Positions 8,882 through 18,523 of a DNA stretch of 64,000 nucleotides are shown piece by piece (position 1 is the stretch's first letter; the number at the start of each line of letters is the position of its first letter). Source of the DNA: Methylosinus sp. H3A (GTDB taxonomy: Bacteria; Pseudomonadota; Alphaproteobacteria; Rhizobiales; Beijerinckiaceae); the NCBI RefSeq assembly GCF_015709455.1, contig NZ_JADNQW010000005.1, positions 1,364,001-1,428,000 on the forward strand, written 5' to 3'. The position numbers were made by a program, and so were the translations under genes. Under the pieces are notes generated by a model. That model ran no database searches, had not been told where the DNA came from, and saw only the letters and a list, made by a program, of their open reading frames with translations.

Positions 8882-9433
8882 TCAGGCCGGCTTGCGCTCG
8901 CGCAGGAAGACGAAAGCGCCGAGAGCAGCGATCACGGCCACGATCAGCAGGATCAGCAAGGTCGATTCCTCGAGCCAGGCGATCGCCGGAACGGCGAGGC
9001 CCAGCAGCAGGCCGACGAGCGACACGCGCCAAGCCTCGGCGTGAATGCCCGCGGTGAAGGAGCCGAGCGCCAGCACGGTGAGCACGGTGAGCGCGCTGCT
9101 GTCGGAATTCATCATCTGCTTCACATCGCCGATGAAGATGAGGCACATTGCGGCGAGCACCGCGCCCCAGTGGAGAATCTGCGTCCGCACGAGGCGCCAT
9201 TTCTCCTCGGCGTTCTCCGCCTCCGCCCAGCCGCCTATAATGCTGATGAGCCCGAAGATCGGGGCGAGCACGATCCAATAGGTCGTCATACCCTGGCGCG
9301 TGACGCTCGTATAAGCGACGCCGAAGAGCGCCAGCAGAAGCATGGCGAAATAGGGCCATTGCCGCAGAAAAAATGACGCCAAGCCGCGTGGATGGGCCTC
9401 AGGCGAAAGAATTTGCGACGCTCGCTCGGTCAC
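8882..9433 (-). CDS. Six-helix membrane protein of unknown function
   Basis: About 183 residues with six predicted transmembrane helices (for example WPYFAMLLLALFGVAY, TYWIVLAPIFGLISIIGG and a C-terminal LLILLIVAVIAALGAFVFL) and a basic C-terminal tail. I do not recognise a characterised family. The GTG at 9433 is chosen over upstream in-frame starts because a GGAG-type site lies just before it and the residues upstream look non-native. The neighbours are ahcY and csp1, with no evident operon. Confidence 0.65.
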   Translation of the reverse strand: MTERASQILSPEAHPRGLASFFLRQWPYFAMLLLALFGVAYTSVTRQGMTTYWIVLAPIFGLISIIGGWAEAENAEEKWRLVRTQILHWGAVLAAMCLIFIGDVKQMMNSDSSALTVLTVLALGSFTAGIHAEAWRVSLVGLLLGLAVPAIAWLEESTLLILLIVAVIAALGAFVFLRERKPA

Positions 9434-9627
9434 TTTGCAGGCTCCGTTTCGATCATGTCGCTCGCGACACACGGGAGGATGGCCGGCAGCTCCACGAGAA
9501 AAATCTCTCGGGATCTCAAATTCCGCGCCGTCGGCCGCCGCGGCGCGCAATAATCAATATAATGGTCGTATCGCCGCAGACGAGACGCGCCGAAGCGCGT
9601 CCCGCAAATTGGTCTAGGCCCTTCCCC

Positions 9628-10059
9628 TCAGGCCGCGACCTTCTGGCAATCGTCGGCGCAGGCCTTGCAGGCGTCGCCGCAAGCCTTGCATTCCGCGATA
9701 TTCGGGAACTTGTCGCATTCCTTCTTGCAGGCGAGGCAGGCCTCGGCCACCGCCTTGGCGAAAGCCGGCGTGAGGCTCGAGCTCGTCCCCGACAGCGACG
9801 CCAGAGCCTTGCAGGCCGCGACGACGTCGAAGGTGGACTTGGTGCAGGCGCCCATGCTGGCGTCGTTGGCGGCGAGCATCTCGAAGCAGTGACGCAGGCA
9901 TTCCTCGCCCGCGGCGACGCATTTGGTGGTCGACTCGAACAGCGCCTTATATTTGGCGCCGCCGTGATGATGAGCATGCTCTTCGGCCGCCAAAGTCCCC
10001 GTGGCGGCGGTTGCGGCGGCCAATGCGCCCATAGCAGTTACAAATTGCCGACGTTCCAT
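9628..10059 (-). CDS. csp1: Secreted copper storage protein Csp1 (four-helix bundle)
   Basis: A 143-residue precursor. The N-terminus has a twin-arginine-type signal (ERRQF followed by an Ala-rich core to about residue 25) and then a His-rich EEHAHHHGG stretch. The mature part carries 13 cysteines, many spaced CxxxC or CxxC along predicted helices (EACLACKKEC, AECKACGDACKACADDC). This matches Csp1 of Methylosinus trichosporium OB3b, a tetramer of four-helix bundles that stores many Cu(I) ions inside each bundle for particulate methane monooxygenase. Tat export means folding before translocation. GGGGGAG just upstream fits a ribosome site. It is transcribed away from mgtC. Confidence 0.93.
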   Translation of the reverse strand: MERRQFVTAMGALAAATAATGTLAAEEHAHHHGGAKYKALFESTTKCVAAGEECLRHCFEMLAANDASMGACTKSTFDVVAACKALASLSGTSSSLTPAFAKAVAEACLACKKECDKFPNIAECKACGDACKACADDCQKVAA

Positions 10060-10172
10060 GAATCTCCCCCTGAGTTTAGGAACAACAACATGCTCAGATT
10101 TAAGCTAATACGAGGAAGATTCAATCGTGGCGTGAGTTGATCGAGTAAAAATCGTCGCGAAGCTCGGCGACT

Positions 10173-10232
10173 GTGCCCGACGGGAGACAATGATTCGCCG
10201 GGTGATATAACGCCCCCGTCGGACAAGAGCAC
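10173..10232 (+). promoter_or_regulatory. Structured leader of mgtC
   Basis: An 8-bp perfect stem (10177-10184 with 10215-10222) is extended by a 4-bp pairing (10173-10176 with 10229-10232) across a 6-nt one-sided bulge. The 30-nt interior contains a smaller GGG/CCC hairpin. The outer strand ends two bases before the mgtC ATG at 10235, so folding would cover the translation start region. This suggests translational control, but no known riboswitch class is recognised. Confidence 0.45.
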
Positions 10233-10234
10233 GG

Positions 10235-10960
10235 ATGCGGACAATGGCGGCAATAGCGAACTTCAACGCGCCGGAATTTCTCAATTCACTGATTTCCTTG
10301 CTCGTAGCGCTGCTGCTCGGCACGCTGATCGGCGCCGAGCGGCAATATCGCCAACGCACTGCAGGGCTGCGCACCAATGCGCTGGTGGCGCTGGGCGCGG
10401 CGGCTTTCGTCGATCTCGGCTTGCGTCTCAACGGCAATATCGGCGCGACGCAAGTGCTCGCCTATATCGCCTCCGGCGTCGGCTTTCTCGGCGCCGGCGT
10501 CATCATAAAGGACGGAGCCAATATCTCCGGCCTCAACACCGCCGCGACGATCTGGTGCTCGGCGGTCACCGGAGCCTTCGCCGGAGCCGATCGCGCCGCT
10601 GAGGCGATATTGATGGCGATCTTCACACTCGCCGGCAATATGCTGCTGCGTCCGCTGGTCCATCTCATCGAACGCGCGCCGATCGACGAGCGCTCCACGG
10701 AAGCGATCTACCGCCTGCATGTCACCGTCTCGCAGACGCGGCGCGACGCCTTGCGCGATCTGATGGTCGAGAAGCTCGAGGCCGCCGATTATCCGGTGCG
10801 CGAGATCGAGGAGTTGGAGCGCGGCGAAGGCGAGGTGGAGCTCGTCGCCATTTTGACCTCGACCAGCGTCGATCCCAACGAGCTCGACGCCGTCGCCGCC
10901 GATCTCGAGAAGATCGCGGGCGTCGAACATGCGAGCTGGACCGCGCAGACGAGCGAGTGA
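10235..10960 (+). CDS. mgtC: MgtC/SapB family membrane protein
   Basis: A 241-residue protein with an N-terminal membrane domain of about four to five helices (residues 15 to about 145) bearing the MgtC signatures GTLIGAERQYRQRTAGLRTN and GVGFLGAGVIIKDG. A soluble ACT-like C-terminal region follows (about 165-235, HVTVSQTRRDALRDL). Family members relate to growth in low magnesium and, in pathogens, to modulation of the F-type ATP synthase; the role here is unknown. Starts at 10235 and 10244 are both possible. The gene is monocistronic, with a folded leader upstream and a shared hairpin at 10998-11019 downstream. Confidence 0.88.
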   Translation: MRTMAAIANFNAPEFLNSLISLLVALLLGTLIGAERQYRQRTAGLRTNALVALGAAAFVDLGLRLNGNIGATQVLAYIASGVGFLGAGVIIKDGANISGLNTAATIWCSAVTGAFAGADRAAEAILMAIFTLAGNMLLRPLVHLIERAPIDERSTEAIYRLHVTVSQTRRDALRDLMVEKLEAADYPVREIEELERGEGEVELVAILTSTSVDPNELDAVAADLEKIAGVEHASWTAQTSE

Positions 10961-10997
10961 AGTACGCGAATTCCTAAATCTGAAAGAAAGGGCGCGC

Positions 10998-11019
10998 CTT
11001 CTCCCGCCTGCGGGAGAAG
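10998..11019. terminator. Hairpin between convergent mgtC and parB
   Basis: A perfect 10-bp inverted repeat (CTTCTCCCGC / GCGGGAGAAG) with a 2-nt centre lies between the convergent mgtC and parB genes. There is no long T run on either strand. It may serve both genes as a terminator or be one copy of a dispersed palindrome. Confidence 0.5.
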
Positions 11020-11107
11020 AAATTGCGCGTCGTGATTCTCGGCTGACGTTGAGGCAATCTACGAAACGATAAGACAGAAGCCGTATGAGCGCCGGCTTAC
11101 TCCCCAC

Positions 11108-11983
11108 TCACCCCGTCAGCCGACGGCACAGCCCGTCGAGCTGTTCCAGCGTCGCATAGCGGATGCGCAATTCGCCGCTCTCGCCACTATGGTGGATCGA
11201 CACATAGAGGCCCAGCGCGTCGGTCAGCAATTTTTCCATCGCCACCGTATCCGCGTCTTTCTCGACACGCGGCTTGCGCGACTTCGTTTCCAGCTTGGCG
11301 CTGGAATCCTCCTGCGCGAGCCGCTCGACGTCGCGCACGGTGAGACCCTCCTCGACGACGCGACGCGCCACCGAATCGGGATTGTCGAGGGCGAGCAGCG
11401 CACGCGCATGGCCGGCCGAGATCGCGCCTTCCGTCACCAAGCGGCGGCTCGCCTCGGGCAGGTTGAGGAGACGCAGCGTATTGGCCACATGCGAGCGGCT
11501 CTTGCCGATGATCTTGGCGAGATCGGATTGGGAATAGCCGAACTCCTTGCCGAGCCGCTCATAGCCGCGCGCCTCCTCGATCGCATTGAGATCGGCGCGC
11601 TGGACATTCTCGATGATGGCGAGCTCGAGCGCCTCACGATCATCCGCCTCATGCACGATGATCGGAACATCGGCGAGATTGGCGAGCTGGGCGGCGCGCC
11701 AGCGGCGCTCTCCGGCAATGATCTCATAAGCGTCGGCGACGCCCGGCACGGTGCGGACCACGATCGGCTGGATGATGCCCTTCTCGCGGATGGAGGCAGC
11801 GAGATCGGCGAGATCCTCCTCATTGAAGGCGACGCGCGGATTGCGCGGATTGGGCCGCAGAAACTCGATCGGCGCCTTACGCTGGCCGCGCGCGCGCTCC
11901 ACCGCCGGCGCTTCCTCGCCTGCGTCCCCGATCAGAGCCGCGAGCCCTCGCCCCAATCTCCTGCGCGTCGCTTCTTCGGCCAT
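11108..11983 (-). CDS. parB: Chromosome partitioning protein ParB
   Basis: A 291-residue ParB that binds parS sites, slides as a CTP-dependent clamp and loads SMC. The order is canonical: basic N-terminus (RRRLGRGLAALIGD, the ParA-stimulating region), the CTP-binding boxes with GERRWRA at about 92-98 and ENVQRADLN at about 128, a helix-turn-helix (SQSDLAKIIGKSRSHVANTLRLL), and a C-terminal dimerisation region. It lies directly downstream of parA (63-bp gap) and its cognate parS sites are at 13155 and 15392. Confidence 0.97.
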   Translation of the reverse strand: MAEEATRRRLGRGLAALIGDAGEEAPAVERARGQRKAPIEFLRPNPRNPRVAFNEEDLADLAASIREKGIIQPIVVRTVPGVADAYEIIAGERRWRAAQLANLADVPIIVHEADDREALELAIIENVQRADLNAIEEARGYERLGKEFGYSQSDLAKIIGKSRSHVANTLRLLNLPEASRRLVTEGAISAGHARALLALDNPDSVARRVVEEGLTVRDVERLAQEDSSAKLETKSRKPRVEKDADTVAMEKLLTDALGLYVSIHHSGESGELRIRYATLEQLDGLCRRLTG

Positions 11984-12046
11984 TTCGAGAGAAATCCTTC
12001 AATCCGTTAACCCGAGATTGCCTATTGCGAGCGACGAAACCGCAGC

Positions 12047-12865
12047 TCAGGCGGCCCGCAGCTGCTTCTCGCGCTGGATAACCTCCGTCGCGAGCTTGAG
12101 ATAGGCCTGGCTGCCGCTGCATTTGAGATCATAGAGCAGCACGGGCTTGCCATGCGACGGCGCTTCCGACACGCGCACATTGCGCGGAATCACCGTCTCA
12201 TAGACCTTGTCGCCCATGAAGCGTCGCACATCGGCGACGACCTGGGTCGCCAGATTATTGCGCGGATCGAACATGGTCAGCACAATGCCATGGATCGAGA
12301 GCCGCGGATTGAGCGATCGCTTCACCTGCTCCACCGTCGACAACAGCTGCGACAGACCCTCGAGCGCGAAGAACTCGCATTGCAGCGGCACCAGCACCGA
12401 ATCGGCGCAAGCGAGCGCATTGATCGTCAGGAGATTGAGCGACGGCGGGCAGTCGATCAGAATATAGCTGAAGGCAAGGGAGTGATCGTGGCGCTCCGCT
12501 GCGATCATCTCGGCGACGGCCCGCTTCAGGCGAAATGCGCGCTCCTTGTCACTGGCGATCTCGAGTTCGACGCCCAGCAGATCCAGCGTCGAAGGCGCGA
12601 TCGAGAGCCGCGGCACCGCGGTGGCGACGATCGCCTCGGCGAGGCTGCTCTCGGCGAGCAGCACGTCATAGGTCGAAATCCGGCGGGCCTTGCGGTCGAC
12701 GCCGAGCCCGGTCGAGGCGTTGCCCTGCGGATCGAGATCGATGACGAGGACCGACTCGCCCACGGCGGCGAGTGCAGTGCCGAGATTGATGGCGGTCGTC
12801 GTCTTGCCGACGCCGCCCTTTTGATTTGCGAGGACGAGAATGCGCGGATGAGTAACGTCGGTCAC
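12047..12865 (-). CDS. parA: Chromosome partitioning ATPase ParA
   Basis: The ParA/MinD-type ATPase that moves ParB-parS complexes along the nucleoid. It has the deviant Walker A KGGVGKTTTAINLG near the N-terminus, DLDPQGNASTGLG (A') and a Walker B LIDCPPSL. The GTG at 12865 is chosen: it sits two bases after the rsmG stop, has GGAG eight bases upstream, and gives the usual length (272 aa). A longer ATG start at 12889 would overlap rsmG. It forms an operon with rsmG upstream and parB downstream. Confidence 0.95.
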   Translation of the reverse strand: MTDVTHPRILVLANQKGGVGKTTTAINLGTALAAVGESVLVIDLDPQGNASTGLGVDRKARRISTYDVLLAESSLAEAIVATAVPRLSIAPSTLDLLGVELEIASDKERAFRLKRAVAEMIAAERHDHSLAFSYILIDCPPSLNLLTINALACADSVLVPLQCEFFALEGLSQLLSTVEQVKRSLNPRLSIHGIVLTMFDPRNNLATQVVADVRRFMGDKVYETVIPRNVRVSEAPSHGKPVLLYDLKCSGSQAYLKLATEVIQREKQLRAA

Positions 12866-12866
12866 G

Positions 12867-13529
12867 TCAAGCTCCAAAATCCCGCGCAAGGGCGATAATG
12901 CGGCCGGACGAATGGGTTCGGCTCTGCAATGTCCAGATCTGGAAGCTATCCGCGGCGCTCGAGCCGGTCAATTCGGTTGCCCAGTCTTCGCCCTTTAAAA
13001 ACACGCCTTTGACGTTTTTCAACAGAAGTTCGCGTGACCAGTCGATCAATTGCGGCATCGGCGCCAGCGCACGGGCGGTGACGCCGGTCACCGGATCGGC
13101 AATGTTCGGGAGCTCGTTTTCGATTCGGCCGATGTGAATTTCGGCCGCCGCGCCTGTTTCACGTGAAACAGCGCGCAGGAACGCCGCTTTGCGCTGATCG
13201 CTCTCGATGAGATGAACCTTGGCGTTCGCATGGCCCTTCAGGCAGATCGCCAAAACCATGCCGGGAAAGCCGGCCCCCGAGCCGAGATCGATCCAATGTT
13301 CGATACCGGGGAAAAACTCGCGGATCTGCGCCGAATCGGCAAAATGGCGCGTCCATAATTCGTCCAACGTGCTTTCGGCGACGAGATTGATGGACTTCTG
13401 CCATTTGCGCAGCAGCGCTTCATAGATTTCGAACTCGCGCAAATAGGGCCGCAGCGCCGGCGCCAACTGCAGCGCGTTTTCACGATCGCAGCCGCGATCC
13501 TTCGCCTTGCCGACCATTTTTCCGCTCAT
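12867..13529 (-). CDS. rsmG: 16S rRNA m7G527 methyltransferase RsmG (GidB)
   Basis: About 220 residues. RsmG methylates G527 of 16S rRNA with S-adenosylmethionine, and its loss gives low-level streptomycin resistance. The SAM-binding motif [11 protein letters not shown] is clear, followed by [13 protein letters not shown], and the N-terminal KWQKSINLV region is typical. The ATG at 13529 overlaps the mnmG stop by four bases (ATGA), so mnmG, rsmG, parA and parB probably form one operon. A perfect parS site is embedded in the coding sequence at 13155-13170. Confidence 0.95.
   Translation of the reverse strand: MSGKMVGKAKDRGCDRENALQLAPALRPYLREFEIYEALLRKWQKSINLVAESTLDELWTRHFADSAQIREFFPGIEHWIDLGSGAGFPGMVLAICLKGHANAKVHLIESDQRKAAFLRAVSRETGAAAEIHIGRIENELPNIADPVTGVTARALAPMPQLIDWSRELLLKNVKGVFLKGEDWATELTGSSAADSFQIWTLQSRTHSSGRIIALARDFGA
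13155..13170. promoter_or_regulatory. parS site 1 (inside rsmG)
   Basis: A perfect 16-bp palindrome TGTTTCACGTGAAACA, identical to the parS consensus conserved across bacterial chromosomes. It lies 1.2 kb upstream of parB and about 6.9 kb from the presumed oriC. Confidence 0.95.
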
Positions 13530-15373
13530 CCCCGTCGCGCCCGCGCCGCCAGAAGCGTGAGCGCAGCCGGGGTGACGCCTTCGATGCGCTGAGCCTGGCC
13601 GAGCGTGCGTGGACGCAGGACCGACAGTTTTGCGCATAGCTCCGCCGAGAGCCCGCCGATCTCGGCATAGTCGAGCGTCGAGGGCAAAGCGAGCTGCTCA
13701 TCCCTGCGATAGGATTCGATATCGGCGCTCTGCCGGTCCAGATAGACCGCGTAACGAGCATCGGTTTCGACGCGCGCCGCTGTCTCGGAGTCGATCGCGC
13801 CGAGTTCCGGCCAGATCGACGCGAGCCGCGGCAGATCGATCCCGGGAAAGGACAATAAGGCATAAGCGCTACGCCTCTGCCCATCCTGATTGATCGGCAG
13901 ACCGACGCGCGCAGCAGCAGCCGAGGTCAAAGACAATTGCTGAAGCAGCGCGCGGGCCTGCGCGAGCCGATCCATTCGCTCGCGATGAATAAGCTCACGC
14001 TCGCGTCCGATACAGCCCACGCCCAGCCCTTTGCCTGTCAAACGCTCATCGGCATTGTCCGAGCGCAGCGACAGGCGATATTCGGCGCGCGAGGTGAACA
14101 TGCGATAGGGCTCGCTGACGCCGCGGGTGACGAGATCATCGATCATCACACCGAGATAGGCCTCGGCGCGATCGAAGACGACAGCGCTCTTTCCCGCCGC
14201 GCGCGCCGCCGCATTGAGGCCCGCGACCAACCCCTGCGCGGCGGCCTCTTCATAGCCCGTCGTCCCATTGAGCTGACCGGCGAAGAAAAGTCCTGGGACG
14301 CGCTTCGTCTCCAATGTCGCGTCGAGCTCGCGCGGATCGACGAAATCATATTCGATCGCATAGCCTGGCCGCAGTATCCGCGCCGTCGCGAGTCCCTCGA
14401 TCTTCTGAATGAACGCCTGCTGGACCTGTTCCGGCAACGAGGTGGAGACCCCGTTCGGATAGACAGTGTCGTCGTCGAGGCCTTCCGGCTCGAGGAAAAT
14501 CTGATGGGCGTCGCGATCGCCGAAGCGCGTGACCTTATCCTCGATCGAGGGGCAATAGCGTGGGCCGGGCCCCGAAATGGCGCCGCTGCGCATCGGCGAA
14601 TGCTGGAGATTGTCGAGAATGACTCGATGCGCCGCGGCGTTGGTGCGGGTGATGTGGCAGACGATCTGCGGATTGACGATGGCCTTGGTGAGATAGGAGA
14701 AGGGCTCCGGCGTCTCATCGCCCTTCTGTTCCTCGAGACGCCCCCAGTCGATCGTGCGTCCATCGAGGCGTGGCGGCGTGCCGGTTTTGAGGCGTCGCGT
14801 CGCAAAGCCGATTTTTCGCAAATCTTCCGCCAAGCCGATCGAGGGACGCTCGCCCATGCGCCCGGCGGAGAGCTGCGTCGCGCCGATATGAATAACGCCG
14901 TTCAGGAAGGTGCCTGTCGTCACCACGACAGCGCCCGCGGCGAGGGTCACGCCATCGAGACTGACACCGGCCACGCGGCCCTGCTGGATCGCCAACCCTT
15001 CGACCGAACCTTCTATGACGTCGAGCCCCGGCGTCGCCGCTATGGCCGCCTGCATCGCCGCGCGATAGAGCTTGCGGTCGGCTTGAGCGCGCGGGCCCCG
15101 CACCGCCGGACCTTTCGAACGATTGAGCAGGCGAAATTGGATTCCGGCGGCGTCGGCGACCCGGCCCATGAGCCCATCGAGAGCGTCGATCTCGCGGACG
15201 AGCTGGCCTTTGCCCAGCCCGCCGATCGCCGGATTGCAGGACATGGCGCCGATCGTGGCGTGAGCGTGGGTGACGAGCGCCGTGCGCGCGCCGAGACGAG
15301 CGGCGGCGGCCGCGGCCTCGCAGCCGGCATGTCCGCCCCCGATCACAATCACGTCATAGGCGGCCGAGCTCAC
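13526..15373 (-). CDS. mnmG: tRNA uridine-5-carboxymethylaminomethyl synthesis enzyme MnmG (GidA)
   Basis: A 615-residue FAD enzyme that with MnmE installs the cmnm5 group on wobble U34 of certain tRNAs. The N-terminal FAD-binding motif is [10 protein letters not shown], then the family motifs [18 protein letters not shown] and [18 protein letters not shown], with the C-terminal helical domain complete (ending with a usual [14 protein letters not shown]). It is flanked by its partner mnmE upstream and rsmG downstream, the classic gid order. The start is separated from mnmE by 34 bases that hold a parS site. Confidence 0.97.
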   Translation of the reverse strand: MSSAAYDVIVIGGGHAGCEAAAAAARLGARTALVTHAHATIGAMSCNPAIGGLGKGQLVREIDALDGLMGRVADAAGIQFRLLNRSKGPAVRGPRAQADRKLYRAAMQAAIAATPGLDVIEGSVEGLAIQQGRVAGVSLDGVTLAAGAVVVTTGTFLNGVIHIGATQLSAGRMGERPSIGLAEDLRKIGFATRRLKTGTPPRLDGRTIDWGRLEEQKGDETPEPFSYLTKAIVNPQIVCHITRTNAAAHRVILDNLQHSPMRSGAISGPGPRYCPSIEDKVTRFGDRDAHQIFLEPEGLDDDTVYPNGVSTSLPEQVQQAFIQKIEGLATARILRPGYAIEYDFVDPRELDATLETKRVPGLFFAGQLNGTTGYEEAAAQGLVAGLNAAARAAGKSAVVFDRAEAYLGVMIDDLVTRGVSEPYRMFTSRAEYRLSLRSDNADERLTGKGLGVGCIGRERELIHRERMDRLAQARALLQQLSLTSAAAARVGLPINQDGQRRSAYALLSFPGIDLPRLASIWPELGAIDSETAARVETDARYAVYLDRQSADIESYRRDEQLALPSTLDYAEIGGLSAELCAKLSVLRPRTLGQAQRIEGVTPAALTLLAARARRG

Positions 15374-15391
15374 CTCTCAAGCCCTCGCGTC

Positions 15392-15407
15392 TGTTTCACG
15401 TGAAACT
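15392..15407. promoter_or_regulatory. parS site 2 (mnmE-mnmG gap)
   Basis: TGTTTCACGTGAAACT matches the parS consensus at 15 of 16 positions, with the inner 14-bp palindrome intact. It fills the mnmE-mnmG gap and ends exactly where the mnmE stop codon begins. Confidence 0.92.
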
Positions 15408-16709
15408 TTATTTCCCGATGCAAAACTGCGAGAAAATCGCATCCAGCACATCCTCGACATCGACCGCCCCGACGATTCGGCCGAGCGCCCGGCCCGCGAT
15501 GCGAAGATCGTCTGCAACGAATTCGAGCGGCTTACCCGAATCGAGACACGCCTCGATCGCGTCTTTCGCCTCCTGGACAAGCCGCCTATGCCGTTCGCGC
15601 GTGAGAAGCGCAGTCGAACCATCGCCCAAACGCCGCTTCGCGCGATCCGCCATTTCCTCCAGAAGTCGTTCTATTCCAAACCCTGTTCGAGCGGAAATTG
15701 CAAGATCATCTGATGTGCAATTCAGCAAATCGGCCTTGGTCGCGACGCGAATGAATTCGACGTCTTCGATCGGCTCTCGCGGCGACTCGACGCCTCCTTC
15801 CGACAGCCAGACGAGAAGATCCGCCTCACCGATCCGCGCCCGCGTCCGCGCGACGCCGATCCGTTCGATTTCATCCGTCGCCTCCCGCAAACCTGCCGTA
15901 TCGACAAGCGTGACCGGCATGCCCCCGAGGTCGAGATGAACCTCGATCATATCCCGCGTCGTTCCCGGAACCGGGGAGACGATCGCCACCTCCCGCTGCG
16001 CCAGCGCATTGAGCAACGTCGATTTGCCGGAGTTCGGCGCCCCGAGCAGCAGAACGACATAGCCGTCGCGGAGCCGCTCGGTCCGATCGCCCGTCTTCAG
16101 CACCGCCGCCATTTCCTCGCCGAGGGGCTCCAGCAATGGCCGAAGCGCCGTCGCCGGCTCGAACACGTCGCCCTCATCGGAAAAATCCAGCTCGGCCTCG
16201 ACCAGGGCCAGCGCGCGGATCAGTCTTTCTCGCCAGCTCTCCACGCGCTTGCGCAAGGCTCCGCCCAGCGCCCTGATCGCCTGCCGACGCTGAAACTCTG
16301 TCTCCGCCTCGATCAAATCTGCGAGGCCTTCGACCTGCGACAAATCCATCTTGCCATTGGCCAGGCTTCGCCGTGCGAACTCCCCCGGTTGCGCCTCTCG
16401 CAGGCCTGGAAAATCACCCAGAACCCGCAAAACTGCGTGCGTCACCGCGCGGCCGCCATGAATCTGCAATTCGGCGTAATCCTCGCCTGTCGGCGAGTTC
16501 GGCTGTGGGAAATAGAGCACGAGCCCGCGGTCGATCGTCTCGCCGTCGCGCGGGTCCGCGAGGCGCGCATAATGCGCAAATCGGGGCTCTGGAACACGTC
16601 CCGCCAGCCGCGCCAACACTGCGCCGACCATCGGGCCCGACAGCCGAATCACCGCGACCGCCGCGCGCCCGGCGCCGGTGGCCGAGGCAAAGATCGTTTC
16701 GCTCGACAT
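15408..16709 (-). CDS. mnmE: tRNA modification GTPase MnmE (TrmE)
   Basis: A 433-residue GTPase partner of MnmG. The N-terminal folate-binding domain (about 1-120, starting ETIFASATGAGRAAVAVIR) precedes a helical domain with an inserted G domain: P-loop GAPNSGKST at about 223, the switch region PGTTRD, DTAGLRE and a guanine-binding ATKADLL. The conserved C-terminal cysteine motif (FCIGK) ends the protein. It is the first gene of the mnmE-mnmG-rsmG-parA-parB series. Confidence 0.97.
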   Translation of the reverse strand: MSSETIFASATGAGRAAVAVIRLSGPMVGAVLARLAGRVPEPRFAHYARLADPRDGETIDRGLVLYFPQPNSPTGEDYAELQIHGGRAVTHAVLRVLGDFPGLREAQPGEFARRSLANGKMDLSQVEGLADLIEAETEFQRRQAIRALGGALRKRVESWRERLIRALALVEAELDFSDEGDVFEPATALRPLLEPLGEEMAAVLKTGDRTERLRDGYVVLLLGAPNSGKSTLLNALAQREVAIVSPVPGTTRDMIEVHLDLGGMPVTLVDTAGLREATDEIERIGVARTRARIGEADLLVWLSEGGVESPREPIEDVEFIRVATKADLLNCTSDDLAISARTGFGIERLLEEMADRAKRRLGDGSTALLTRERHRRLVQEAKDAIEACLDSGKPLEFVADDLRIAGRALGRIVGAVDVEDVLDAIFSQFCIGK

Positions 16710-17029
16710 GGTCAGACTGTCATCCGCCGCATGATCGGACCGCTCTACTCGAATTTCCGGCCCTGAGAAAGAAACTTATCCCAACGCCTTTCAGACCGAT
16801 GAACAATCATCCGGCCAGTGCATATTCGAGTGGCGTTTGCGGTGACACAAGCAATTTCGGCTCGAGCGAGGCCCAAAAAACGACTTTAATTGTTATGTAG
16901 TACGGATTGTTTTTAGCTTCGAGGCTTTTGCGCGCCAGCCGATGACGATCGATCGGCTGGCGATAGCAAATGCCCTCGAACGCGCTCTCCCCGCGAATTC
17001 ACATCGCCGGCGCGTCCGAGGGCGCCGCC
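16710..17029. other. Noncoding gap between rho and mnmE
   Basis: About 320 bases separate the rho stop from the mnmE start. No convincing gene is present. The half near mnmE is relatively AT-rich and presumably holds the mnmE promoter (minus strand). A T6 run on the minus strand lies near 16877, and an 11-bp hairpin near rho is listed separately. Confidence 0.6.
16933..16962 (-). terminator. Hairpin downstream of rho
   Basis: A perfect 11-bp inverted repeat (16933-16943 with 16952-16962, 8-nt loop) lies 68 bases past the rho stop. On the minus strand it is followed by GCAAAA rather than a T run, so it may stabilise the rho mRNA 3' end rather than act as a classic intrinsic terminator. Confidence 0.5.
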
Positions 17030-18298
17030 TCAGGTGTTCATCGAATCGAAGAAGCTGGCGTTGCCCTTGGGCGTCTCGCGCAATTTGCCGAGCAGGAACT
17101 CGATCGCGTCCACCGTGCCCATCGGATTGAGGATACGACGCAGCACATACATCTTCTTGAGAATGTCCGAGGGCACCAGCAGCTCTTCCTTGCGGGTGCC
17201 GGAGCGGGTGATGTCGATCGCCGGGAAGACGCGCTTGTCGGAGACTTTGCGGTCGAGAATGATCTCCGAATTGCCCGTGCCCTTGAACTCCTCGAAGATC
17301 ACTTCGTCCATGCGTGAGCCGGTGTCGATCAGCGCCGTGGCGATGATGGTCAGCGAGCCGCCCTCTTCGATATTGCGCGCCGCGCCGAAAAAGCGCTTGG
17401 GACGTTGCAGAGCATTGGCGTCGACGCCGCCGGTCAGCACCTTGCCGGAGGACGGAACCACAGTGTTGTAGGCGCGGCCGAGACGAGTGATCGAATCGAG
17501 CAGAATCACCACGTCGCGACGATGCTCGACCAGGCGCTTGGCCTTCTCGATGACCATCTCCGCGACCTGAACGTGACGCACGGCCGGCTCGTCGAAAGTC
17601 GAGGACACGACCTCGCCCTTCACAGAGCGCTGCATGTCGGTCACTTCCTCCGGGCGCTCGTCGATGAGCAACACGATCAGATAACATTCCGGATGATTGG
17701 TGGTGATCGACTGCGCGATATTCTGCAGCAGCACGGTCTTGCCGGTGCGCGGCGGCGCGACGACCAGAGCGCGCTGACCCTTGCCGATCGGCGCGACGAG
17801 ATCGATCACGCGAGCGGAGAGATCCTTGCGCGTCGGATCGTCGATTTCGAGCTTCAGCCGCTCATCTGGATAGAGCGGCGTCAAATTGTCGAAGGGAACC
17901 TTGTGCCGCACCTTCTCAGGGTCTTCGAAATTGATCGAATTGACCTTGAGCAGCGCGAAATAGCGCTCGCCCTCCTTGGGGCTGCGGATCATGCCCTCGA
18001 CAGTGTCGCCGGTGCGCAGGCCGAAGCGGCGAATCTGCGAAGGAGACACGTAAATATCGTCCGGGCCGGCGAGATAATTGGCGTCCGGCGAACGCAGGAA
18101 GCCGAAGCCGTCCTGCAGCACCTCCACGACGCCTTCGCCGACGATCTCGACGTCGCGACCGGCGAATTGTTTCAGTATGGCGAAGAGCAGTTCCTGACGG
18201 CGCATCAGCGACGCGCCCTCGACCTCATGCTCCTCCGCGAAGGCGAGAAGCTCGGCGGCCGACTTGGACTTCAGGTCCTGAAGCTTGATTTCCCCCAT
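17030..18298 (-). CDS. rho: Transcription termination factor Rho
   Basis: A hexameric RNA-dependent ATPase that ends transcription at unstructured C-rich sites, of usual length (422 aa). Visible are the N-terminal Rho-N helix bundle ([18 protein letters not shown]), an RNA-binding OSB domain ([16 protein letters not shown]), Walker A PPRTGKT at about 180, the Q-loop and R-loop ([20 protein letters not shown]) and the catalytic [12 protein letters not shown] prefer the ATG at 18298; a TTG three codons earlier is possible. GAGGA upstream fits a ribosome site. Confidence 0.96.
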   Translation of the reverse strand: MGEIKLQDLKSKSAAELLAFAEEHEVEGASLMRRQELLFAILKQFAGRDVEIVGEGVVEVLQDGFGFLRSPDANYLAGPDDIYVSPSQIRRFGLRTGDTVEGMIRSPKEGERYFALLKVNSINFEDPEKVRHKVPFDNLTPLYPDERLKLEIDDPTRKDLSARVIDLVAPIGKGQRALVVAPPRTGKTVLLQNIAQSITTNHPECYLIVLLIDERPEEVTDMQRSVKGEVVSSTFDEPAVRHVQVAEMVIEKAKRLVEHRRDVVILLDSITRLGRAYNTVVPSSGKVLTGGVDANALQRPKRFFGAARNIEEGGSLTIIATALIDTGSRMDEVIFEEFKGTGNSEIILDRKVSDKRVFPAIDITRSGTRKEELLVPSDILKKMYVLRRILNPMGTVDAIEFLLGKLRETPKGNASFFDSMNT

Positions 18299-18523
18299 TT
18301 GGGACAATCCTCGACGATATTCGGAAAACTTGGGCTAGGGCGGGATGGGCAGAAGGATGCGGGAGCCGATGCCCCGATGAGCCGGTCTTGGATCCGGCTG
18401 TCGTTTGAAACGACGATCTGCCTGAGGTGAGCGATAGAGCAATTAATCCCTTTCGGGCGGAAACGCAAGCCATCCGCCCGAAGCTCGTGACAATTCGGTG
18501 AATCTTCAGAAAAAACCCTGAAG

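Noticed and set aside
12866..12889. Longer parA start at 12889
   Set aside because: It would overlap rsmG and lacks a well-placed ribosome site; the GTG at 12865 has GGAG at good spacing.
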